Shown here one piece after another: positions 49,934 to 57,439 of a stretch of DNA of 64,000 bases. The position numbers and the translations under genes are program-made. The notes under the pieces are model-generated. The model had not been told where the DNA came from, did not search any database, and saw only the letters and a program-made list of their open reading frames with translations. Each line of letters begins with the position of its first letter. Position 1 is the stretch's first letter. This stretch comes from an uncultured Myxococcales bacterium (lineage in GTDB: Bacteria > Myxococcota > Myxococcia > Myxococcales > Myxococcaceae): NCBI GenBank assembly GCA_937980205.1, contig CALJKW010000079.1, positions 124,001 through 188,000 of the forward strand, in the 5' to 3' direction.

Positions 49934-52138
49934 TCACGCCACCACGAGCCTGGTGCCGTCCGCGTTCGGCCGCAGCACCGTCTCGTGCGTCTCGTCGTTG
50001 TGGCGCACGACGTTCTGCCCGTTGACCGACGCGACGGCGATGTCGAGGCCGTGGTTCAGCCAGCCGCGCTCGACGTCCTCGTACGTGTTGTACGAGAACG
50101 TGGTGGTCGCTCCGGTACCGGCGATGGCCCCCTCGAGGTCCCCTTCCTGCAGCCGGGTGACGAACGTCCCGATCTCGCCGCTGTCGAGGCCGTCGATGGT
50201 CACCGAGCCGGCGATGCCGGCGCCCTCGGCCTCGGCCTCGCCCTGCAGCGTCACCGTCGCCGTCGGCGCGCCGCCGATGATCTCCTCGGGGTTCGCGATG
50301 AGCTCGGCCACCTGCTCGAGCGGGTTGCCGCCCTCGACCGGTGACGTCTCGATGGGCGTGCGGACCTCGATCGTCAGCGAGCCCGCGACCTCCGCGACGC
50401 CCTGGATGTCGAGCGGGTTGAAGCCGAAGCGGTCTTCGAACTCGCTGATGACGCCGTCGGGGATGGCCCCGTTCGCGAAGCGCTGCACGAGGTTCGAGGC
50501 TTCGGCTGCGGCGTCGCCGCTGATCTCGTAGCGCGCGACGACCGCGCTCGGCAGGCCGTTCTCGAACTCGATGCGCGCGCCCTGCGACGCCTGGAGCCCC
50601 CCTTCCGCTCCTCCGCCCTGAAGGCCGGTGAGCCCGAACCGCGCGTTGAGCCCCACGGCGGCCTCGGAGTTCACCTGCACCGCAGAGATGCTCTGGCCGA
50701 GGTTCACCAGCTCGTCGGGCGACGGAAACGCGAGCCCCGCGATGACCGGCAGCGTGCTGCTGAGCGCGATCTTCGACAGCGCCTGCGTGCCGTCGATCGC
50801 CTCTTCCAGGTTGTCGAAGGTGAACTCGACGACACCGCCTCCGCCGACGGCGAGCTTGTTGCCGGCCGCGCCGACGCCGCCGAGCACCGACGACGAGCCC
50901 GCGACGGTGTACGTGCCGTCCTCGTTGCGGGTCACCTGCAGCTGGTTCTCGAACTGGCCGTGCAGCTCGACGGAGACGGCGCCGCTGGCGCCGATCGTCA
51001 ACGTATCTCCCGGCTCGAGACTCTCGAGGCTCTCGGTGATGCCGAGGATGGAGTCCAGCGCGCGATCGGCGAGGCCCTCGCGCAGATCCTGGACGCGCTG
51101 AACCGCGTCCTCGACGAGGCCGACCACGTCGCTGCCCAGCTCGCGCACCTGCGTCCAGACGCCGTCGTCGGGCACGTGCTCGGACTCGCCCGTGATGACT
51201 GCACCCGCGAAGCCGAGGGCGCGATCTGCGCGGTCGCCGCTGCTCGCCTGCGACTCGGTGGAGAGGGAGGACGCGAGCGCGTCGCGGAACAGCGCGCCGC
51301 CCGGCGCGTCGCCGAGGTCGGCGATGCCGTCGATGAACTCGCGCTCGGAGTTGTGCGTGTTCGCGCCCTGGAAGATTCCTCCCGGGCCGCCGTCGGCCGA
51401 GTCGCCGGTCTGCTCGAGCCTCCCGTCGGCGATCGCGCGCGCGAGCGGGCCGGTGAGCTCTTCGACGTGGGCAGGCCCCGCGATGTCGGCCGCATGGGCG
51501 AGCTCGCGGACCACGTCGGCGGTCTCGTCGCGATCGAGGTCGGTGATGTTCTCGGTGAGCTGCTCGATGCTCTCGGCCGACTCGGCGAGGAAGTCGCCGC
51601 GCTGCTCCGGCTCGAGCGACTCGAGCGCCTCGCTCAGGTGCTCCGCCGCCTCGAGCGGGGTCTCCTCGTTCACCGCGGTCTCGAAGTCTTCGGCCGCCGC
51701 GGCGATCAGCTCGGCCTCGGCCTCTTCAGCCCCCGCGCGCTCGAGCGAATCGGGCGAGCCGTACGACGCGGGCAGCGCGGCGCCGGCGACGGTGCCCTCA
51801 TCGAGGTGAGCCTCGGCCGCGTCCGCGGAGCCGTACCGCGGCGCGCGCTGGACGTCGCGCGTGCTCACCACCGGAGCATCGGAGCTCAGCTGCGCCGGCA
51901 GCCCGTCTGCGCCAGTGACCGCACGGCCGCGCCGGGCGATCGCGCTGCCCACGCCCGTCGAGAGCTCGTCGGGCCGGACCGCGGCGGCAGCCTTGGCACG
52001 CGCGGCGGCCTCGGCGGCTTCGGCGGCGGCTTTCGCTCGGGCTGCGGCGGCTTCGGCTTCGCGGCGGCGACGCTCGGCGGCTGCAGCTCTGGCGGCAGCG
52101 GCACGGCGGGCGGCAGCGGAGTCGATTCGGTCGGACAT
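49934..52138 (-). CDS. Large acidic protein with Arg/Ala-rich N-terminal helix, unknown function
   Basis: A 734-residue protein with no signal peptide. The first 55 residues are a charged Ala/Arg helix (ARRAAAARAAAAERRRREAEAAAARAKAAAEAAEAA). Residues about 60-340 are acidic and helical (AEAELIAAAAEDFETAV, EALESLEPEQRGDFLAESAESIEQLTENI). The C-terminal half is beta-rich with Gly repeats (ENQLQVTRNEDGTYTVAGSSSVLGGVGAAGNKL; VTLQGEAEAEGAGIAGSVTIDG). I recognise no family. A strong SD (AAGGAG, 52148-52153) lies 9 bases before the ATG. The long beta-rich repeats suggest a surface or extracellular role, but the lack of a signal peptide means a non-Sec route or a cytoplasmic role. Confidence 0.75.
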   Translation of the reverse strand: MSDRIDSAAARRAAAARAAAAERRRREAEAAAARAKAAAEAAEAAARAKAAAAVRPDELSTGVGSAIARRGRAVTGADGLPAQLSSDAPVVSTRDVQRAPRYGSADAAEAHLDEGTVAGAALPASYGSPDSLERAGAEEAEAELIAAAAEDFETAVNEETPLEAAEHLSEALESLEPEQRGDFLAESAESIEQLTENITDLDRDETADVVRELAHAADIAGPAHVEELTGPLARAIADGRLEQTGDSADGGPGGIFQGANTHNSEREFIDGIADLGDAPGGALFRDALASSLSTESQASSGDRADRALGFAGAVITGESEHVPDDGVWTQVRELGSDVVGLVEDAVQRVQDLREGLADRALDSILGITESLESLEPGDTLTIGASGAVSVELHGQFENQLQVTRNEDGTYTVAGSSSVLGGVGAAGNKLAVGGGGVVEFTFDNLEEAIDGTQALSKIALSSTLPVIAGLAFPSPDELVNLGQSISAVQVNSEAAVGLNARFGLTGLQGGGAEGGLQASQGARIEFENGLPSAVVARYEISGDAAAEASNLVQRFANGAIPDGVISEFEDRFGFNPLDIQGVAEVAGSLTIEVRTPIETSPVEGGNPLEQVAELIANPEEIIGGAPTATVTLQGEAEAEGAGIAGSVTIDGLDSGEIGTFVTRLQEGDLEGAIAGTGATTTFSYNTYEDVERGWLNHGLDIAVASVNGQNVVRHNDETHETVLRPNADGTRLVVA

Positions 52139-52307
52139 GCGGGCGGGCTCCTTCTCGAGGTTTGAGAATCTTCGCCTGAAGCGGCCCGGCGGGATTCCCC
52201 GTGCGATGTCAGGAGCGCTTGCGAAGTTACCGAATATTCGAGGCTGCGTATGCGGGCCGCGATCGCCAACCGGTTGAAACTCCAAGGCTGCTAGACTGCG
52301 CGCCGCC

Positions 52308-53642
52308 GTGCTCCTCGCTCTGATTCTGACTGCAGCGCCCACCGTCGCCGACGCCGAAGCCATGGCCTCGAAGAAGCAGTGGGACGAGCTCTACCTCGCC
52401 TGGGCTGCCGTGAAGCCGGACGCCGTCCCCGACACAGACAAGAAGCGCGTCGCGAAGGCGCTCGCGAAGGGGTGTGCCGCGCTCGCGCCGTCGGACGCGG
52501 TCATGGCGCAGTCGCTCGGCGAGAAGGCGATCGCGTTCGCGGGGGACGCCGAGGCGATGATCTGCGCCGCGAAGGCGGCGGTGAAGAACGAGCAGCGCAC
52601 CGAAGCCGAGGCCATGCTGCGCACCGGCCGGAAGCTGTTCCCGTCCGACGACCGCTTCGCGCTCGAGCTCGGGCGCCTGCTGCTGTCGGAGAACGACTCG
52701 GCGAACGCGCTCAAAGAGCTCCAGTCGATCGGCCCCAAGTCGAAGCTGAAGAAAGAGGCCGCGCCGCTGCTCAAGAAGGCGCAGGCGATGGAGTCTGTGG
52801 CCGGCTCCGCGCGCGCCGAGGTCCGCGCCATCGAGAAGCGCGTCGACAAGAGCGAGAGCGGCGGCGGGACTTCCTACGGCGGCGGAGGCTCTTCGTCGTA
52901 CGAGTCCGGCGTCGACGAGGAGGGCCGCCGCACGCGCGGCAACGCGTACTTCCGCTTCCGCTACTTCAACGGCCAGCGCGACTTCGGCCAGCGCGCCGAC
53001 TACGAGGGCCGCGTGCAGGGCGCGCTCGAAGAGGCGCGCACCGCGAGCAACCGCCTGCTCGGCGTCGCGCGCGAGGCCCCGACCGACGTCATCCTCTACT
53101 CGAAGAGCGAGTTCACGATGCACCACGGCGCGCAAGCCGCGCGCGCGATCGCCGGCTTCTATTCCGAGAACGCGATCCGCATGAACGACACCGCCGAGAT
53201 CAACCCGAGGAACCAGGCGGTGCTCGTGCACGAGTACGTGCACGCCGTGCTGGACGAGGTCTCGCACTTTCACGACGAACGCGTGCCGGTGTGGATGAAC
53301 GAGGGCCTCGCGACGTGGGTCGAGTGGCGGTACGAGGGCTCGGACGGCCCGCCGCCGGTGGTCGCGGCCGAGCTGCGCGCCGATGCCCAGCGCGGCGGGT
53401 TGCCGTCGCTGCGGGCCATGGCGAAGCAGGCGCTCGTCACGATGGGCAACCCGGGCCTCGCCTACCACCTGTCCGGCGCCGCGGTTCACCTGCTGATGAA
53501 GACCGGCGGCGCGGAGAACCTGCTCGGCCTCTTCTCCGATGTAGGTGGCGGTCAGGCGTTCGATTCCGTCTTCAGCAAGCGCTACGGAAGAACGCTCGCC
53601 GAGTTCGAGGAGAAGCTCGCTGACGAGCTGAAGTCGCGTTAG
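52308..53642 (+). CDS. Gluzincin-type (peptidase MA-like) metallopeptidase with TPR-like region
   Basis: A 444-residue protein with a short signal (MLLALILTAAPTVADA) and GTG start. Residues 25-165 are helical and TPR-like (DELYLAWAAVKPDAV; FALELGRLLLSENDSANALKEL). After a Gly/Ser spacer (GGGTSYGGGGSSSY), the peptidase domain from about 215 has the zinc motif HEYVHAVLDE near residues 310-315 and the downstream ligand Glu in WMNEGLATWVEW. This HExxH plus NEGxA pattern is the gluzincin/peptidase MA type. Predicted exported zinc protease; the substrate is unknown. It is divergent from the large unknown gene across a 169-base spacer. Confidence 0.85.
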   Translation: MLLALILTAAPTVADAEAMASKKQWDELYLAWAAVKPDAVPDTDKKRVAKALAKGCAALAPSDAVMAQSLGEKAIAFAGDAEAMICAAKAAVKNEQRTEAEAMLRTGRKLFPSDDRFALELGRLLLSENDSANALKELQSIGPKSKLKKEAAPLLKKAQAMESVAGSARAEVRAIEKRVDKSESGGGTSYGGGGSSSYESGVDEEGRRTRGNAYFRFRYFNGQRDFGQRADYEGRVQGALEEARTASNRLLGVAREAPTDVILYSKSEFTMHHGAQAARAIAGFYSENAIRMNDTAEINPRNQAVLVHEYVHAVLDEVSHFHDERVPVWMNEGLATWVEWRYEGSDGPPPVVAAELRADAQRGGLPSLRAMAKQALVTMGNPGLAYHLSGAAVHLLMKTGGAENLLGLFSDVGGGQAFDSVFSKRYGRTLAEFEEKLADELKSR

Positions 53643-53657
53643 CTTGCACTCCGCCCT

Positions 53658-56600
53658 ATGTCGGACACGCAGGCCGCGATGCGCGAGTTCCGCTTCCTCG
53701 ACGAGAAGCGGAAGACGAGCGGACTGTTGCCCCAGGAAGAGCACCGCTGGCAGGAGCTCGCCGCGCACCTCGGCATCGACATCTCCCAGGCCATGGGCGG
53801 TTACTGGGGCGCCGACGGCCAGTGGTACGCGTACCCCGCACAGGGGTACGACCCGAACGCGTACCCGCAGCAGCCGCAGCAGGCGTACGACCCGAACTAC
53901 GGGTACTACGACCCGAACGCCTATCCGCAGCAACCGCAGCAGGCGTACGACCCGAACTACGGGTACTACGACCCGAACGCGTACCCCCAGCAGCCGCAGC
54001 AGGCGTACGACCCGAACTACGGGTACTACGATCCGAACGCCTATCCGCAGCAGCCCGTCGATCAGTGGCAGCAGCCGCAGTTGCCGCAGCAGCCGCCCCA
54101 GCAGGCGTGGCCGCAGCACCAGCAGCCTTATGTGCCCGAGCCGATGGCTCCTCCGGCACCGATGCCCGAGCCGGTCCCTGCGCCGGCGCCTGCACCTGCG
54201 CCTGCGCCTGCGCCTGCGATCGAAGACGGGCCGCAGGAGGTCGCCGACGACGAAGTGATGGAGGTCAGCGACGAGGACGTGCAGCTGCTCGATCCGACTC
54301 CGTCGCCCGAGGCCGCTCCTGCGCCGCCGCCGAAGCGCGCGCCCATCATGGGCAAGCCGTTCCGCTCGCCGATCTTCGGCGCTCCCGAGCGGCCGCTCAC
54401 CGAGAAGAAGCTCGTCCCGCCGCCGCCGACTGCGCTGGTGCCCGAGAAGTCCGCTCCGGCTCCGGCTCCGGCGGACGATCTGATGGCTGACCTGCGCGGC
54501 TCGCTCGAGGAGTCGGGTGGGCCGTTCCTGCGCGCACCAGAGGCCCCGCCTGCTCCGGCTCCCGCGCCTGAGGTGCCGGCACCACCGCCTGCGCCCGCCG
54601 CGCCGCCGCCGATGCCGCCTGCGCCGGTCGTCGAGGCGAAGCCGCCCGAGCCTGAGCCGCCGCCCGCGCCTGTCGCGCCCGCGCCGGTCGAGGTGAAGGC
54701 GCCGGACGTCGCGCTGCCGCCGGCCGTCGAAGCGAAGGCTCCCGAGCCTGAGCCGGAGCTCTCCATCGAAGAGGAGAAGCCCGTCGAAGCGGCTGCCCTG
54801 GCGCCAGCGCCGGTGGAGACGCCCGTCGTCGAGGCCGCGCCCGTCGTCGAGGCCGCGCCCGTCGTCGAGGCCGCGCCGGTCATCGAGGCCGCGCCGGTCA
54901 TCGAGGCTGCGCCCGTCGTCGAGGCTGCGCCCGTCGTCGAGGCCGCGCCGGTCGTCGAGCCCGCGCCCGTCGTCGAGGCCGCGCCCGTCGTCGAGGCCGC
55001 GCCTGTCGTCGAGGCCGCGCCGGTCGTCGAGGCCGCGCCCGTCGTCGAGGCCGCGCCTGTCATCGAGGCCGCGCCGGTCGTCGAAGCCGCGCCGGTCGTC
55101 GAGGCTGCGCCGGTCGTCGAGGCCGCGCCGGTCGTCGAGGCCGCGCCGGTCGTCGAGGCTGCGCCGGTCGTCGAGGCTGCGCCGGTCATCGAGGCTGCGC
55201 CGATCGTCGAGGCCGCGCCGGTCGTCGTCGCGCAGACGGAAGCACCGCCGCCGCTCGAGACCCGCGTCGCGGTCCCGATCGCCGAGGCTCCGGCCGAAGT
55301 TTCGATCGACGTCGACGAAGAGGAGCCGCCTCCGCCCCCTGCTCCGCCGCCGCTGGCCGCCGCCGAGCCGAGCGTCATCGTCGCCGAGCAGCCACCGCCT
55401 CCTCCGCGTCCTTCGATCCCCGACATCATCGTCTCCGAGGAGCCGCCGCCTCCGCCGCGTCCCTCGATCCCCGACATCATCGTCGCCGAGGAGCCTCCGC
55501 CTCCGCCGCGCCCCTCGATCCCCGACATCATCGTCTCCGAGGAGCCTCCGCCTCCGCCGCGCCCCTCGATCCCCGACATCATCGTCGAGGAAGAGCCGCC
55601 TGCTCCGCCGCCGCCGCCTCCTCCTCCGGCGGCGTCGCCCGCACCCGAGCCGCTGATTGAAGCCTCGCCGGTGATCGAGGCCATGGCGGAGCCCAGCATC
55701 GTCGTGAGCGCCGATCTCGGTCCCGCCGAGGTCGTCGCGCCGCTGCCGGTCCCGCCCCCGCCGCAGGAGTGGAAGCAGCCGGAGCCTCCGAAGCCGATCG
55801 ACTTCGACGTCGAGGTCGACGACCAGCCGCTGCCGCTGGAGCCGTCGGTCGATCTCTCCGGCTCGCCCGGAGATCGCCTCGAGCTCGCGAGCAACGCCGA
55901 CATGCTCGGGCACTCGGCGCCGCCGACCGCCGAGCCGCTGGGCGCGGACCTGGATGTCAGCGTCGACGCGCCGATCATCGAGAACGCGTCGCTCGCACAG
56001 CTCGCCAACCAGAACACGCTCTCGGGGCCGCCGGTGCCCGACGAAGACCCGGGGCCGGTTCCGCTCGCGAGCAACGCCGACTTCATCGCCCGTCCCGAGC
56101 TCACCGGCACCGGCGAGCAGTGGCAGCGCACCGGTCCGGCCGCGCTCGATCTCGACGGACCGCCCGAGAAGACGGACGTCGAGTTCAAGATCTCGGCGGG
56201 CGTGCCGCTCGGCGCCGAGCCCGAAGACGACACCGACGTGATCACCGGCGTCGTCATCGAGGAGGAAGAGGAGCCCACCGCCTCCGCGATTCCGAACCCC
56301 GATCTCTTCGACGCGCCGCGGACCCTGCCCGCGATGCAGATCGCCGCGATGTCGCCGCCGCCGCCGGCTCCTCCGGCACCGCCGCCGTTGGCCTCGGTTC
56401 CGCCGCCCGCGCCGGCTCGCGTGATGGCGCCCCCACCGGTTCAGCCGCCTCCGCCTCAGCCGCCTCCCCAGTGGATGGCACCGCCTCCCCCGCCCGCACC
56501 GTCAGCGCCGCAGCCGGCGCCGTCGCGGCCGGTCGCCCCGATGGTGCCGGGCCCGCCGGTGAACGCGCCGACGCAAGAGCTCTTCGATCGCGGCGGCCAG

Positions 56601-56996
56601 AGCCTGCACCCCGAGGAGCAGAACATCGTCGTGAGGGGCGAGCACCGCGTGATCCTTCACACGCTCGAGGGCCAGGTGAAGCGCGGCTCGATCAAGGACG
56701 CGAACCTCGCGGGTGAGCACGTCAGCCTCGACGCGGGCAGCGGCGCCGTCCCCGAGCGGATTCCCCGCGCTCGCGTGAAGGCGATCTTCTTCATGCTGCC
56801 CGCAGGCACGAAGGCGCCGAATCCCGACGGGCAGAAGGTGCGCGTCACGTTCAAGGACGGTCGCCAGGTCGCCGGCTTCTCGAAGGATCACAAGGCGGGC
56901 GGGCCCGGCTTCTTCGTCGTGCCGGCCGACAACCGCACCAACACGTCGCGGATCTTCATTTTCCGCCACTCGGTTCAAGCGATCGCGGTCGACTGA
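53658..56996 (+). CDS. Large repetitive Pro-rich protein with conserved C-terminal domain
   Basis: An 1112-residue protein. An N-terminal helix-rich segment (1-47; REFRFLDEKRKTSGLLPQEEHRWQELAAHLG) leads to three 20-residue repeats (YDPNAYPQQPQQAYDPNYGY). Pro/Ala-rich disordered regions follow, including 22 units of VVEAAP/VIEAAP and four units of EEPPPPPRPSIPDIIVS. The last 120 residues are compact: NIVVRGEHRVILHTLEGQVKRGSIKDANL and RVTFKDGRQVAGFSKDHKAGGPGFFVVPADNRTNTSRIFIFRHSVQAIAVD, a DUF6982-like/PilZ-like beta fold. There is no signal peptide or TM helix. This layout suggests a cytoplasmic adaptor with a long flexible linker. The protein class is unknown; the N-terminal region is a good adaptor-binding candidate. 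Confidence 0.85.
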   Translation: MSDTQAAMREFRFLDEKRKTSGLLPQEEHRWQELAAHLGIDISQAMGGYWGADGQWYAYPAQGYDPNAYPQQPQQAYDPNYGYYDPNAYPQQPQQAYDPNYGYYDPNAYPQQPQQAYDPNYGYYDPNAYPQQPVDQWQQPQLPQQPPQQAWPQHQQPYVPEPMAPPAPMPEPVPAPAPAPAPAPAPAIEDGPQEVADDEVMEVSDEDVQLLDPTPSPEAAPAPPPKRAPIMGKPFRSPIFGAPERPLTEKKLVPPPPTALVPEKSAPAPAPADDLMADLRGSLEESGGPFLRAPEAPPAPAPAPEVPAPPPAPAAPPPMPPAPVVEAKPPEPEPPPAPVAPAPVEVKAPDVALPPAVEAKAPEPEPELSIEEEKPVEAAALAPAPVETPVVEAAPVVEAAPVVEAAPVIEAAPVIEAAPVVEAAPVVEAAPVVEPAPVVEAAPVVEAAPVVEAAPVVEAAPVVEAAPVIEAAPVVEAAPVVEAAPVVEAAPVVEAAPVVEAAPVVEAAPVIEAAPIVEAAPVVVAQTEAPPPLETRVAVPIAEAPAEVSIDVDEEEPPPPPAPPPLAAAEPSVIVAEQPPPPPRPSIPDIIVSEEPPPPPRPSIPDIIVAEEPPPPPRPSIPDIIVSEEPPPPPRPSIPDIIVEEEPPAPPPPPPPPAASPAPEPLIEASPVIEAMAEPSIVVSADLGPAEVVAPLPVPPPPQEWKQPEPPKPIDFDVEVDDQPLPLEPSVDLSGSPGDRLELASNADMLGHSAPPTAEPLGADLDVSVDAPIIENASLAQLANQNTLSGPPVPDEDPGPVPLASNADFIARPELTGTGEQWQRTGPAALDLDGPPEKTDVEFKISAGVPLGAEPEDDTDVITGVVIEEEEEPTASAIPNPDLFDAPRTLPAMQIAAMSPPPPAPPAPPPLASVPPPAPARVMAPPPVQPPPPQPPPQWMAPPPPPAPSAPQPAPSRPVAPMVPGPPVNAPTQELFDRGGQSLHPEEQNIVVRGEHRVILHTLEGQVKRGSIKDANLAGEHVSLDAGSGAVPERIPRARVKAIFFMLPAGTKAPNPDGQKVRVTFKDGRQVAGFSKDHKAGGPGFFVVPADNRTNTSRIFIFRHSVQAIAVD
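53847..54056 (+). repeat. 60-bp tandem repeats (YDPNAYPQQPQQ...)
   Basis: Three full 60-bp units and a partial fourth encode YDPNAYPQQPQQAYDPNYGY. The units are nearly identical at the DNA level, differing by a few synonymous bases, so copy number may vary by slippage or recombination. Confidence 0.9.
54825..55220 (+). repeat. 22 tandem 18-bp repeats encoding (V/I)(V/I)E(A/P)AP
   Basis: 22 consecutive 18-bp units, mostly gtcgtcgaggccgcgcc(c/g/t), encode VVEAAP with a few VIEAAP, VVEPAP and one IVEAAP. The DNA is almost invariant, so this is a likely length-variable minisatellite inside a coding region. Confidence 0.9.
55385..55588 (+). repeat. Four tandem 51-bp repeats (EEPPPPPRPSIPDIIVS)
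   Basis: Four 51-bp units encode a 17-residue block with a polyproline run and a hydrophobic IPDIIV patch. The block could bind SH3-like or EVH1-like partners, or simply space the domains; this is inference. Confidence 0.85.
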
Positions 56997-57061
56997 CGTC
57001 GTTAGTCCGTCACCTCCGCGTTACTGACGCACTGCGTAAAATCTTTAGGTATTACGAGGCC

Positions 57062-57436
57062 TTGACTTGGGTGCGGCCGTCGCGCATTAACACCCACATT
57101 CTGGCCACCGAGAAACGCAGCTACCCCAGATTGGCCGTCGCGCTCACCGCGCACTGCCGCATCGGCAACCGCTTCATCCGCGACGCGGTCTGCGATCTCT
57201 CGCAGGGCGGGCTCTACCTGAAGACGAAAGAGCCGGCGCGCGAAGGCACTCCGGTGCGCGTAGCGATCGCGCTGCCGTACGAAGAGGGCCCGAAGTTCTG
57301 CACGCTCGTCGGCTGCGTCGCGCGCATCGATCGCGACGCGCGGGGTCGCCTGCTCGGCCTTGGTGTCTCCTTCGACGAAACGCAGACCGCGCTGCACGAC
57401 CGCACCACGCTGAGCGCGTTCATCGCGCGCGCGTAG
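57062..57436 (+). CDS. Single PilZ-domain protein
   Basis: A protein of about 124 residues, nearly all PilZ. It shows EKRSYPRLAVALTAHCR, with the RxxxR-type basic start (a Lys-Arg form), and DLSQGGLYLKTK at the D/NxSxxG motif. These are the c-di-GMP-binding marks, so binding is plausible. Its start is ambiguous: TTG at 57062 or GTG at 57071, both after a weak GAGG; the first residues are outside the domain. It ends 3 bases before the stop of the converging beta-helix lipoprotein gene. Confidence 0.8.
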   Translation: MTWVRPSRINTHILATEKRSYPRLAVALTAHCRIGNRFIRDAVCDLSQGGLYLKTKEPAREGTPVRVAIALPYEEGPKFCTLVGCVARIDRDARGRLLGLGVSFDETQTALHDRTTLSAFIARA

Positions 57437-57439
57437 AGC

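Noticed and set aside
52274..52297. Candidate promoter TTGAAA ... TAGACT before the metallopeptidase gene
   Set aside because: The spacer is only 12 bases, too short for a normal sigma-70 promoter.
52227..55913. A long open - strand frame opposite the metallopeptidase and the repetitive protein
   Set aside because: It reads as repetitive Arg/Asp/Leu text produced by the VVEAAP repeats and opposes genes with clear signals.
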